Source: Posidonia oceanica (lineage: Eukaryota; Streptophyta; Magnoliopsida; Alismatales; Posidoniaceae). Taken from it: a stretch of 64,000 nt of DNA. The notes under the pieces are model-generated. The model saw nothing but the letters and a program-made list of their open reading frames with translations, was not told the DNA's origin and made no database searches. Position numbers and translations under genes: made by a program. How positions within the stretch are numbered: position 1 is the first letter of the stretch; every line of letters starts with the position of its first letter. Below, in pieces: positions 10,730 to 21,859 of the stretch. The stretch lies in assembly GCA_037176725.1 (NCBI GenBank), contig JAZBRS010000075.1, positions 70,806,001-70,870,000 on the forward strand, given 5' to 3'.

Positions 10730-12067
10730 ATGCATATGGAACTACACTTTCAGTCTCAGCTTCTGCTTGTTGTCAAAGATTATATGCCTGCGAGATCTGA
10801 CTGTTTATTGATAGCAGGTACCTCAAGCCTTGCAGCAATCAGCCTGTCTTCTGCAACCAGTGCAATGGGTTTTCCTACTCTGCTGACTCCCGCACACTGC
10901 TCGGAAACCCTGCGAGAATGGATCAGCAGGCTCACTCTACAAGACTGTGAAAAGTTGCGCCTGTGGGGCATACCAACTAAGCTGCTAAAGGCTGCTGATG
11001 TGGAGGTCAGCCGCCACCTTCTGTGTGCCGCCGCGAGATTCTGGAAGCCGGCGCATCATGTCTTCCGTTTCAACAAGACTGAGCTGACACCTACACTGGA
11101 AGAGGTGCGTCGGATCTGCGGCTTTTCAAAGATCTTGGGGCCGCCTGTCTTCATGAGGCGCGACGGATATCTCCGAGTCCTGAACCAACTGACTGGACTC
11201 TCCACTCAAGCCTGCCAACAAAAGCTAATCTGCACCAGTGGACAAGAGCCTATGCTTCGCCTTGCGCACTTTGATGAAATCTTGAACAAGCGTGCTGACC
11301 TCGGAGATGAGCTGTGGCTCCGAGGATTCGTCATCCGCTTTCTGGGCGAACTAATCTTTACTCATGGCCGACTGACAGTGGCCATCGAGGTCGCAGAGAT
11401 TGCACAAGCTGTGGTGACCCAGCATATAGATCTGGCACCAGTTGTCTTGGCAGAGACTTATCGCGGGCTGGACCGCATCTCTCATCGCTGCCGCCACTTC
11501 CACGGTTGCGGAGCACTTATACAAGTCTGGCTGATCGCGCACTTAGAAATGGACTTCCTGCGCCCTCAAGTGCATGCTTTTGAAGCCTACTGCAGTAGCG
11601 CCCGTACCAGAGCAGACAAGAGCGTCAAAGAAGAGTACGAGAGGCTGTCAGCACTGACTGACGACGCTGTGATCTGGCGCATCATTCCCTCTGCAGCAGA
11701 GCCATTCACAATCTTCTTCAGCGCGCGTGACACGCGGCTGATCATTCTTCCAGGCTTCAATGCAGGCGTAGAGTACCATCCAATCAGGGTCATGCGCCAG
11801 TTCGGCTTCCAGCAGGGCGCCTTCATCGACAGTACAGCGCCCGAGCTTCTACAGACTTATCCTCTCAGCACCACTGCCCCAACCAAGAAGCTTGCTAGCC
11901 TGATGCAGCATGGGGTCCAATCTACAGACGTTGCAGCCGTGAGAGGTACTGGATGCACTTCTGATTATGAAGCAGAAGTCCGACAGCTCTGGCCAATCAC
12001 TGAAGTCCCGCCAGGCGGCCCCTTGTTCCCCGACTCCAGGCAGCCGAAGAAGGCCCGGGTTGACTAG
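10730..12067 (+). CDS. Plant mobile domain (PMD) protein carried in sense by element 1
   Basis: An intact 445-residue ORF; a later in-frame ATG at 10865 (MGFPTLL) may be the true start. The protein resembles the plant mobile domain (aminotransferase-like PMD) family, known from MAIN/MAIL proteins and from transposons: LTPTLEEVRRICGF, GDELWLRGFVIRFLGELIF, and RVMRQFGFQQGAF near the C-terminus, a counterpart of the LRQFGLRQ block in the antisense PMD gene at 45827-48707. It has no introns in this copy and no visible nuclear signal beyond basic residues at the C-terminus (QPKKARV). It lies between integrase and the 3' LTR, where Tat elements often carry an extra ORF. Its role in the retrotransposon is unknown. 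The intact frame in a young element suggests recent selection or simply recent insertion. Confidence 0.82.
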   Translation: MHMELHFQSQLLLVVKDYMPARSDCLLIAGTSSLAAISLSSATSAMGFPTLLTPAHCSETLREWISRLTLQDCEKLRLWGIPTKLLKAADVEVSRHLLCAAARFWKPAHHVFRFNKTELTPTLEEVRRICGFSKILGPPVFMRRDGYLRVLNQLTGLSTQACQQKLICTSGQEPMLRLAHFDEILNKRADLGDELWLRGFVIRFLGELIFTHGRLTVAIEVAEIAQAVVTQHIDLAPVVLAETYRGLDRISHRCRHFHGCGALIQVWLIAHLEMDFLRPQVHAFEAYCSSARTRADKSVKEEYERLSALTDDAVIWRIIPSAAEPFTIFFSARDTRLIILPGFNAGVEYHPIRVMRQFGFQQGAFIDSTAPELLQTYPLSTTAPTKKLASLMQHGVQSTDVAAVRGTGCTSDYEAEVRQLWPITEVPPGGPLFPDSRQPKKARVD

Positions 12068-12299
12068 GCCCTTGTGCGACCATCATGTGGTCTTCTTTCA
12101 ATTTGTGCTGTGCTTTTCTGGCCTGCTTCAGGCATTGTACTTATCAAGATCATATCAATAAAAACTGTTTCTGCTTTCTGCTTGCACATCAAGACTCTTT
12201 GCTGCATTGCATATCATCATCATCATTATCTTGGGCCCTCTAATCAGACTTGCAGACATCCCAGCGCGGCGAAGTCCTCAGCACCCAATCCGGAGCCCA

Positions 12300-13010
12300 G
12301 AGCATCTGCAGGCCCGCGACACTCAGCTCCGCTGTCCGGCATCCCCAGTTGGTCGCCCCCAGCTGGACCACCATCCTCTGCGGGCTGGCACCCCAAACTG
12401 CCCGGCGAAAGGTCCGTCAACCTGTTATCCTCCTCAGCTGTTCATCCTCAGCTGAGTCCCTCGTGGGCTGGCACCCCAAACTGCTCGGCGATGGGTCCGT
12501 CAACCTATCATCCATCCACTCGCCTATCTGTCCTTGCATCCTGATGCCAGGGGCGTACCGACCATCCCCTGGTATCATCCTGATACCAGGGGCATCTTTT
12601 GGTCGCCCGGTGGTATCATCCCCAGCTGATCATCCCCAGCCGAGTCCTCTTCTCGGTTGGTCATCCCCAGTTGAGTCCCCAGTTGGTCGCCCCAGCTGGA
12701 TCATCATCCCTGCGGGCTGGCACCCCAAACTGCTCGGCGAAGGGTCCGTCAACCTAACACTCTTCTCGGCTGGTCACCCCAGCTGAGTCCCCAGCTGATC
12801 GCCCTCAGCTGAATCCCTTGCGGGCTGGTACCCCAAACTACTCGTCTGACAAGCACGACACTCTTGTCATCACTCTCTGCTTTCGATGCCATGGACGCGC
12901 TGGCCAACCCCTGGTGTCATCCCGACACTAGGGGCATCTTTTGATCGCCCCACGGTATCATTCTCTCCCCCTTTCCCCTATGACGTTCCTGGCGTCATAG
13001 GGATGGTTTC
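12300..13010 (+). repeat. Mosaic of inverted repeats, first part of 3' repeat region
   Basis: Recurrent words include GGGCTGGCACCCCAAACTGC, GTCCGTCAACCT and CCCCAGCTGA. Four copies (stems at 12387, 12470, 12719, 12827) form a 4-bp stem around the constant loop CCCCAAAC: three GGCA and one GGTA, with the 3' arm changing to match. Longer perfect inverted repeats are present: 12 bp at 12566-12577/12581-12592, 10 bp at 12976-12985/12993-13002, and 11 bp with one G-U pair at 12908-12918/12924-12934. Confidence 0.8.
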
Positions 13011-13020
13011 TTCTCATCAT

Positions 13021-13185
13021 TCCCTTACCCCTTCTTTGCCGGCCGATAAGTCCGATATCTTATCATTCTCATCATTCCCTTACCCCTTCTTTGCCGGCCG
13101 ATAAGTCCGATATCTTATCATTCTCATCATTCCCTTACCCCTTCTTTGCCGGCCGATAAGTCCGATATCTTATCATTCTTATCAT
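13021..13185 (+). repeat. Three tandem copies of a 55-bp unit
   Basis: Nearly identical units start at 13021, 13076 and 13131. Each contains GCCGGCCGATAAG and a hairpin with arms GATAAG and CTTATC around loop TCCGATAT. Confidence 0.9.
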
Positions 13186-13878
13186 GATCTCATCCCCTCT
13201 TTAGCTTAACTTCTCATCATGATCTCATCCCCCTCTTTAGCTTAATTTCTCATCATGATCTCATCCCCCTCTTTAGCTTAATTTCTCATCATGATCTCAT
13301 CTCCCTCTTTAGCTTAATTTCTCATCATGATCTCGTCCCCTCTTTAGCTTAATTTCTCATCATGATCTCGTCCCCTCTTTAGCTTAATTTCTCATCATGA
13401 TCTCACCCCCCTCTTTAGCTTAATTTCTCATCATGATCTCATCTCCCTCTTTAGCTTAATTTCTCATCATGATCTCATCTCCCTCTTTAGCTTAATTTCT
13501 CATCATGATCTCGTCCCCTCTTTAGCTTAATTTCTCATCATGATCTCGTCCCCTCTTTAGCTTAATTTCCCATCATGATCTCACCCCCCTCTTTAGCTTA
13601 ATTTCTCATCATGATCTCATCCCCTCTTTAGATTAATTTCTCATCATGATCTCATCCCCTCTTTAGATTAATTTCTCATCATGATCTCATCCCCTCTTTA
13701 GCTTAATTTCTCATCATTATCTCATCCCCTCTTTAGCTTAATTTCTCATCATGATCTCGTCCCCTCTTTAGCTTAACTTCTCATCATGACCTCATCCCCT
13801 CTTTAGATTAATTTCTCATCATGATCTCACCCCCCTCTTTAGATCAACTTCTCATCATTACCTCATCCCCTCTTTGCC
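13186..13878 (+). repeat. 35-36-bp minisatellite, about 19 copies
   Basis: The unit is built on TCATCATGATCTCATCCCC then TCTTTAGCTTAAT. I counted 19 TCTTTAG cores from about 13197 to 13836, spaced 34-38 bp. Variants recur in a fixed order (ATCTCCC, CGTCCCC, CGTCCCC, CACCCCC), which suggests a higher-order unit of about 175 bp (five monomers) that was itself duplicated. Confidence 0.92.
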
Positions 13879-14972
13879 GGCAGATAAGTCCGATATCTTG
13901 CCCCCTCTTATCAATCAATCAATCACTCGTGCTAGGCTGATATCCGAAACTATCAATCTATCAAACTCGTGCTAGGCTGATATCCGAAACTATCAACAAT
14001 CAATCACTCTCAGGCTGATAACCTAAACTATCTTCTGGCCGATCCATGGTTGGCCCGCAGTTGTGTTATACGGCTGACATCCAGTAACTGTCCCTCGTAA
14101 TTGCACTTTTCCAGTTGATAGGTCTGTAAACTATCCACCGGTTGACAGGACCGTAAACTGTCGCTCCAGTTGGTAGGACTGTAAACTACCGCGTGCAATT
14201 ACGTTATACGGCTGACATCCAGTAACTGTCCCTTGCAATTGCGGTTTCCAGTTGATAGGACTGTAAACTATCCTCCAGTTGATAGGTCTGTAAACTATCC
14301 ACCGGTTGACAGGACCGTAAACTGTCGTTAGGCTGATACTCCTAAACTATCACCCGCAATTGCATTATACGGCTGATATCCAGTAACTATCCCTCATCAT
14401 TGCGCGTTTCCAGTTGATAGGTCTGTAAACTATCCGCCGGTTGACAGGACCGTAAACTGTCGCTCCAGTTGATAGGTCTGTAAACTATCCACCAGTTGGT
14501 AGGACTGTAAACTACCACGCGCAATGATGTTATACGGCTGACATCCAGTAACTGTCCCTCGCAATGCTGTTTCCAGCTGATAGGACTGTAAACTATCCAC
14601 CAGTTGATAGGACTGTAAACTATCCGCCGGTTGACAGGACCGTAAACTGTCGTTCCAGATGATAGACTGTAAACTATCCGGCATTGCGTTATACGGCTGA
14701 TATCCAGTAACTATCACTCATGGTTTGTGGGTTCCAGTTGATAGGTCTGTAAACTATCCTCCAGTTGATAGGTCTGTAAACTATCCACCGGTTGACAGGA
14801 CCGTAAACTGTCGTTAGGCTGATACTCCTAAACTATCACCCACAACCATGTTATACGGCTGATATCCAGTAACTATCACTCACAACTGCTCCGGTTGACA
14901 GGACCGTAAACTGTCACTCCCGGTTGATAGGACCGTAAACTATCCGGACGATAAGCCCGTCACCTTATCGTT
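13879..14972 (+). repeat. Array of about 30 short hairpin units with compensated stem changes
   Basis: Two interleaved unit types. Type 1: five-base arms around a loop ending GTAAA, 19 copies between 14117 and 14944, with arms GATAG/CTATC (11), GACAG/CTGTC (6) and GGTAG/CTACC (2). Type 2: GGCTGATA or GGCTGACA followed by a loop ending AAAC or TAAC and then TATC or TGTC, 11 copies between 13933 and about 14880. Every copy I read keeps its arms complementary. The array closes with a 7-bp hairpin (CGATAAG/CTTATCG) at 14949-14970. Confidence 0.9.
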
Positions 14973-15495
14973 TTTTTTCTCCTTTTCGGCGTGACCTTGT
15001 CCCAGGAAGACGAGATCACGCACCCCCTTTCTGCGATGGGAGAGTTGGCCTCTCTCCCCTCGCGCCCTTCTTTCCTGCTAGCTTGCTCCCCGGGCGGGGA
15101 CCAGCTGCACCCTGTTTTCCTTCGCTTTGTCGTGCAAGTCTGCCCTCCCTGCCAGACATTTGCACCACATCGCGCCTTTTTACCATTTTCTTGCATCATC
15201 CCTGCACTTTCTTAGCTAGCACTGCATGTCATTTTAGCATCATCAGTGTCACTTGCACAGCATCAGCATTTTCTTATAGCTGCACTAACTTTTATACTAA
15301 CTCTTGCATTGCATTTAGCATATCACACACAGCACAGCATCCATCTGCACTGGCATTTTGCATTGCGGCAACAGGCTACGATCTTCGGTGCATCCGCCGA
15401 ATAAGTAGCTCACGCCCATAGCAACCCGCTGCTCCAGCCGGTCAGATGGGGTGTCTTGTCAACCCTGAGCAGCGGCCGCGCTCAGCTTGCCCTCG
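14973..15495 (+). other. Unique segment before the polypurine tract
   Basis: After a T-run at 14971-14978 the sequence is mixed, then rich in TTGCAT and AGCAT words. No gene or repeat unit is recognised; the short ORFs here lack domains. Confidence 0.5.
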
Positions 15496-15511
15496 CTCAG
15501 GGAGGGGCATC
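15496..15511 (+). promoter_or_regulatory. Polypurine tract of element 1
   Basis: CTCAGGGAGGGGCATC lies immediately before the 3' LTR start TGTTGACACC. Plus-strand DNA synthesis would be primed here. The last part, GGAGGGGCATC then TGT, is the same as at the X1 junction at 23725. Confidence 0.88.
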
Positions 15512-17422
15512 TGTTGACACCCCATCTTGGCAGGCCTAGACCCTTGGAGCCCTCTTGGTGATTGCTGGATCAAACCCCAACCAAACCCTAACCCTAGTCC
15601 TCCTCTCTACCCTTCAAAAACAGCCTGTCTTGGCCTAAACCTTTACCCCCCTTCCCAACCTCAAAGCCTAACCAAAATTCATAGGAAAACCCACCACTAT
15701 CCACTCAACAAATCTACCCAAAAACCTAGGAATTTCCAAGCCTGACCCATTCCCAAAAACCCTAGAAAACCTAGGAGAAACTACCCTTCTTCTACACCTT
15801 GAAACCCCTCCAAAACCTCCTTAAAATCAAACCAAAATTTCAGACCCAAGACTTCAAACCCTAGACTACCCACCCACCAATTTTCACCCCATTCCAAGAC
15901 CTTTAAGACCTCCATTCACCCAAATTATCCTTTTCTCTCTCCGGGATTATCATTTTCTCTCTCCTCTCTCTCTCCTGATTATCACCTCTCTTTTCATCCC
16001 CTTCTTATCCTATTTCTGGTCTGGCTGTGGGCCCCCTCTGTGTTTCTATCCTTCCTCTATCTTATCCCTATTTTTACTTTATTTTAAACACTCTTTCTGA
16101 ATTTTTAAAAATCGTTTTCCTCCAATCTATTCTTTTTCCTTTTATTCCCTTTTTTTTATTCCATTTCTTCCCTCCTTCTCTTTTCCTTTTCTCCCTTTTG
16201 CAAAAACCCACAAAAACCCATAAAAATCTGTAAAATCTCAAAACATAAAACAAACAAATCAGTGCACTAAGAAAAACAATTAAAAATATATTAAACAAGC
16301 TATTAACAACTTAAACCTAACTAAATCAAGTTAAAAGAAAAACCAAACATGCAAGCTAAAAAATGCAAAACAAATCAAAAGAAAACACTGAAAAATCAAG
16401 GAAAAAACTAAAATGAGATCTAAACCCACCAAAGGTAAAAGCCCAATCACAGGAATTAAAAGACAAACCCTAAAAAAAGAAGAATTAAAAATCAAATACT
16501 AAAACAAGTAATTAAAGAAGGCAAAAGACTTAACCTAATAAACATAAGAAAAACAAGTTAAAAACTTAATTAAAAAAGAAAAGAAAAACACATCTGAAAG
16601 ACTTAAAAAACACCCTATCAAATCAGAAAAATCCAACTAAAAACTTCAAGAAAAAATCGATAAATAAAAATCCAAAACATAATTTAAAAGAGTTAAGAAG
16701 GAAGAAACCCTAAAAAGACTAAAACTTAAAAACTTAAAACCAACCCTGATTAATACGAAATTAAATCCTAAAAAATCCCAATTGACATCCTAAGTGTCCA
16801 ACAAGGTAAATACAATTTTTAAAACAATTTAAAAGAAAAAAAAGGGGTTTAACCAACATTTAATCAAGTGAAAACCAATTAAAAACAAAACCAAAACCCT
16901 AAAACCCTAATCAAGCCCAGAACACATTAACCAACTCAAAATAACCATTAAAAATCTTAATTAAAATCCTAATCTACAGCACAATCCTTCTGGCATTTTT
17001 ATTTATTTTTAGTTTATTTTTACCTATTTTATTTCCCCATCCTACCCTCTCTTTCTTTCTTACTTTTCTTTTCCATTCTTTCTTTTCTTTACTGGGCTCA
17101 ATCCAGCCCGTTTCCTTTTTTCTTTTATTTCTTCGTTTTTTTTTTTTTTTTTCTCGGCCCACAGTCCGGCCTTCCCCACCCTTCTTCTTCCTCAATCTTC
17201 CTCTGTGTTTTTTCTCCGGCCGATTCTCCCGCGAAGCTGTGGCAACAGGATTCCCTCCTCCATTCGAATTTGAGTCCTCCATCGTGTCAATCTACAGCAG
17301 CTCGCCGCCTCTCCCTCGTCTCAGCGGTTTTTCCGGAGTCGGCCGACACCGGTCTTCTTTGCTGCAGTGGCCACCGGTGGATTTCAAAAACTCCCAGCGC
17401 GCCAGCAGCCTCCCCTCCCCAG

Positions 17423-17429
17423 ATATAAG
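17423..17429 (+). promoter_or_regulatory. Probable TATA box in element 1 LTR
   Basis: ATATAAG lies in a C-rich context typical of plant LTR promoters. If used, transcription would start near 17450-17460, giving a U3 of about 1.9 kb and an R-U5 of about 4 kb. This is a prediction from the motif alone. Confidence 0.55.
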
Positions 17430-20400
17430 CCTCCCGTCCATTCCTTCAACTGCATCATCATCAGAAAACCATCAGTGAGCAAGCAAGCAACGAGAGACCA
17501 CCAGCAAACCAGAGAGTGGAGAGCAAACCAGAGACCAAAATCCGAATTTTCCTTCCTTTCTGTGCGATCTTCCTTCTCCCCTGATCTTCTTCCAATTCCG
17601 GAGTGAAAAGAGAGAGGAAAAGAGAGTGTTTGTGAGTTCTGGGCATCCCGGAGAGAAGCCCTCATCAGAGCCCGATCCCCCCATCCAGTCCTCTTCTTTT
17701 CTTCTCTGAAAATATCAGCAAAGCATCCTTCTTTCTTTTCCAATCCCCCAATACCACTCCAAGCCTCCACACTTCTCCCCATTGCTTCCCCAATCTCACC
17801 CAACACTTGGCCTTCTTCCTCCAGCATTTCCCAGCCATTCCACCCCACGAAACTACCTGAAACCTCCCAGAAACACCCTGAACACCAGACCTGCAACCCA
17901 ACCCAGCTCCTTCAGCAATTCCCTCCACTCCAACTCACCACCCTCTCCCAAACTTTGTCCAGAGACTCACTGGACCTCCACCTTCTCAAAACACCAACCA
18001 TCAAACCCAGCCACCCATCGTAGACCTTAAACTCCACTACAAACACCTAGACCATCTTCAGCCCAGAAAACCGACCCAGCTCCAAGACCACTCCACATCT
18101 TCCAGAAACCCAATTCGACCGCCCAGAAGCCTTCCCCAGACTTCCAGCAACTCCCCGGAGCGCTCCATCCAAGCCGACGAGTAGCGGACACCTCCCTCGA
18201 CCTCCGGCAGCATCCTCTGAACCCAGAAAAGCCGAAACGTTACCTGAGCTGTAGAACTTCGGTCCGGTCGATCAGGAAGCACCGGAGGGACGTTCTGAAG
18301 TGATTCCAACCTCCGCGAGCAGCCGGCAACGTCTGCAGCAACCAGACGGCCTCCACCGGCGACAGCTGAAGTCACTGACGTCGGGGGAACGACTCAGGCG
18401 CGGGAAAAGGTAATCACTGCTTCCCCTAGCTTCCTCTCCTTCTTCTCTTGCTTCCCCAGCCTTTAGAATAGGCTTTCCGGTCCTCCTGCTCCGTCATCAG
18501 CTCACCGGACAGTCCTCCTTCTCCAGCGCCGGCTGCTTTTCCTCCGGACACTCCGACCAGCAGAGCGAGCTCCAGTCGACCCCCGGAGCTCCGGACGATC
18601 GCCGACGTCGCTCTCCGCCTTCCCGCACATCCTCAGCCTCCCCTGTCGACGGCACAAGCTCTGGAAGCTTTGTGCTACAGTGCTCGTCGCCGTCGACGAT
18701 CAACACTGTTCATTTATTTTTCTTCAGTATAGTTTTAGGTGTAAATATTGCATGTTTAACTTAAGTTTTTCAATTTTTGCACTTTAGTCCTTATTTCATT
18801 TATTCTGCTTGGTTTTTAATTAAATACTATGCTAAATTGCATAATCTGTTTATAGTTTTCAATATTTGCAAGTAGATCCATTTACTGTGCTGTGCTGTTA
18901 TGATATTTTGTAGTTTAGTCCACCTGTTTTCTTTTTTTGCACTTAAGTCCTGCACCAAGTCAGTTCATTTATTTACTTATATTTTACCATACTGCATTGC
19001 ATCCTGACCCCTTGCATGTTTTTATTTTTGCATTTAAGTCCCATGCACTGTTAGAACTTAGGATTATTTTTTATTTTTGCATACTGCATTGCATTCCAAG
19101 TCCCTGCATTTTTCTGTTTTTGCATTTAAGTACATGCACTGTAGAAACTTAGGTTCTGATTTTTATTTTTGGTTGATGCATTGCATATTTGCCCCTCTGC
19201 TTTATCATATTTGCAGTTAGGTCCATTTTAAATGGACAGTAACTGTGCTGCATGCATTTTAACTTATTGCATTGCATTTTTAACCCCATATTTTCCAGAA
19301 ATTGCACTGTGGTCCTGTCATTTAATTTTCAGAACATATTTTCCATACTAAATTGCATTTTCAACCCCTGCATGATTTCAAAACCACACTTAGGTCCCTG
19401 CATGCTTTAAAAAATCATGTGAAAAGACCATTTTGCCCCTAGGTTGCATTTTAGCCCCTATGCCTACCAAATTTCATACAGACCTTCCACTAGTACCCCC
19501 AGACTCCCCAGGACCCTGTTTTCTGGAAAATTTGCATTTTAGGCCCTAGATTTTTTCAAAATTGCACTCTGACCCCTTTTGGTTTCAAAATCTCTTTCAA
19601 AGCATACCTTCTTTTCAAAACACCTTTCTGAGCCTAGTTTTTTGCCAAATAGACCCTTGTCTTCCCCTGTTTTCAAAGTCCTCTCCTGTGGAACCCTGTT
19701 TTCTGGGAAATTTGCATTTTTTAGCCCCTCTTCTTTTTCAAAATACTTTCTGAAATCCTAGTTTTTTCCCAGCTTCTTTTCTTTACTTTTTCTTGCTTTT
19801 GCATGCATTCTGCATCCATTTAGTCTTGCATTTCAGCATCCCCTTTGCACACACTAAGCACTTCTAGCTCCCTTTCACTTGGGAGGACCCTTTTGCACAT
19901 CCCTAGGACCTCCTGAACACCTAGATCTGTTCTTCTCCCCTGTTCTGGCCCTTCTGCCTTGGAGTTGCGATATCTTCCAATCCGGCCGTTGGATCTTCTC
20001 AAGTGAACTGCCCAAGCGACCGCAGCGAAGCGCTCTTCAGCATAGACCAGACAGATTTCAGATCAGGCTCCCGGATTTCCTGGTATGTCCTCCTGAACCC
20101 CTGCATTGCATTCATTTGCATGGCATTTGCACAGTTTTCCTTGTTTTCGCTTTCTGTCTCTTTGAGCATGTAGAATAGGACTTCCCCTTTCTGCTTGTCT
20201 ATTCAAATCCTCGTTTCGCGTTTCCCTGTGTGTTTCGTGTTGCGTTCTCCCTGGATTTGCCACTTTATGTGACTTTCTTCCCCTTTTTCCACGATCCGAT
20301 CGCATCGCGAGCTTTGGGCAGCATGCGAGACACACCGTGGAACGGTTTAGTGGGAAACAGTCGCAAAGAGGTGGTAATCCCTCCATTTGCCCCTTCTCCC

Positions 20401-20537
20401 CTCAGTAGGTCTTCACACCTACTCTGAGTGGTCCTAAACAGCGTTTGTTCTTATACACACGTTGTCTTGCCTCCCCTTTGACCCCTTTTAATCTCTTTCT
20501 GCATTCTTGCATTTGCATGGCTTTTTCGAGGTTTTTG

Positions 20538-20845
20538 CTTCGCTGTTTTGGCACCGTTTCGCGTGCCCGCCCTCGTTTTCGCTCCGTTTTGCGTGCCCAT
20601 CTGTTTTCTTGTCTCGTTTTGCGCACTGTCTTGCCTTCTCGTTCGTTTTGCGTGCCGGTTTTATTCTTTCGCCCCGTTTTGCGTACCATTCTGTTTTCTC
20701 GTCCTGTCTTGCGTACCTTCCTGCTCTCTTGTCTCGTTTTGCGCGCTGCCTTGTTTTCCGCTCGTTTTGCGTGACGGTTTCGCTCTTTTGCATCGTTTTG
20801 CGTGCGTTGTTCGCTTCCCGCCTCGTTTTGCGTGTTTCGCGCCGT
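20538..20845 (+). repeat. Degenerate CGTTTTGCG tandem repeat in 3' LTR
   Basis: Same block as 1005-1312, offset by 19,533 bp and apparently identical. Confidence 0.85.
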
Positions 20846-21859
20846 TTTCTCTTGCATGTCGATCCCATTACATGGTTTTCACGCTGTTTTGTTTTCTCGC
20901 TTGCATTTGCATATAGGGCTGTGATGCTTACTGCCTGGAGTTCTCACGAGCTAGGTTACGCCCGGTTCGGAACACAGACAGCGCAGCTGAGCACTTAGAG
21001 AGCACGTTTACTTCCTTGCATTGTTTCTTCCCACTTAGAGCACTCCTTGAGCATTCATTTAGACATTCATAGGCACATAGGCATTCAATCCTGCATCTTT
21101 CTGCGTATGCGAGCGTAAGCCTAGAAAGACCGATTTTCGGGCGTGTCGGGGGTGCCTAATACCTTCCCCGCACGTAACAGGAGTCCTTACCCTGTCTTTT
21201 GGCCCGCAATGACCGTACCGCCCTTATCCTAGGCTAGAGTCATCTCATTTGCATTTGTTTGCATTTGTTTCCCTTTGCATTGCTTTGCTTTGCATTTATT
21301 GCTCGGTTTTGCGCGTTAATTCACGCATTACCCCGATTTTCCTCGTCTTCCGTTAATAGACGTGGTGGCGACTCTGATTTGTCTTATCTTTTCCTTTTTC
21401 TCCTCGATTTTAAGTGTTTTTCGAGTTGAGCCTCTTCCTCGGATCTCAATCGCCGCTAAATAGCGAGCCTGGTTCCGATCGGGATCGCTACAACTATACC
21501 CAACAACTTAAAAGCATTAAGTAGAGTTGCCAAAATATTATCTAAGGTTCCTAAGAAGAGACCGTGACACCCAGGGAAGGTCCAACCACTGGTTGTAAAA
21601 ACATAAAGGCATCTTTAGATCCGTGGGAGTTACATACAGTACACCCGTAATTAGCATGCCTAAATCCAGAAAGAACCAAAGACCAAGTCGTAGCCAAGGA
21701 AAGAAAGTTGTATCCCAAGAAGAAAAGAAGCTGAACAACTAGGCTAATCTCAACCTTGTCCTGTCTGCACATACACTTGCACGGGGAGGTAAGAGAAAGC
21801 CTAGCTCGAAGCAGAGGCTAATGGTATGAGACCGTTCGCCAAATAAAGCGTCCAGAAAA

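Larger units (their letters stand above)
1..21492 (+). mobile_element. Ogre-like Tat-lineage LTR retrotransposon, RT-less (element 1)
   Basis: The sequence at 1-1959 recurs at 19534-21492, so these are the two LTRs of one element. The left LTR begins before the window. A primer site follows the 5' LTR, and a polypurine tract at about 15496-15511 precedes the 3' LTR. Internal parts in order are leader, gag-protease, G-patch-like ORF, integrase, PMD ORF and a tandem-repeat region. RT and RNase H are missing between 8305 and about 8461, so the element cannot copy itself unaided. By eye I found two mismatches between the LTRs over 1,959 bp (1803/21336 and 1957/21490). It sits inside the 3' noncoding part of a family X element (X1). 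The 5 bp after the element (21493-21497, actat) should be its target duplication, but the partner copy is outside the window. Confidence 0.93.
15512..21492 (+). repeat. Complete 3' LTR of element 1 (5,981 bp)
   Basis: It starts TGTTGACACCCCAT and ends CA at 21492. The right 1,959 bp match the left edge of the window. Such size is in the upper range for Ogre LTRs. Composition is sharply zoned: C-rich to about 16000, A-rich from about 16200 to 16980, a C/T-rich GC-rich zone from about 17050 to 18700, T-rich with repeated TTGCATTTTAGTCC-like words to about 20450, then GTTTTGCG repeats. I see no real ORF; the longest frames are low-complexity. Confidence 0.93.

Noticed and set aside
13021..14972. 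Direct repeats with spacers, considered as a CRISPR array
   Set aside because: Units are adjacent or overlap in type, there are no unique spacers of constant length, and the context is a plant retrotransposon.
17239..18706. GC-rich zone in the 3' LTR, considered as a captured host gene
   Set aside because: Several overlapping ORFs exist on both strands but none has a domain or consistent codon pattern; composition alone explains them.
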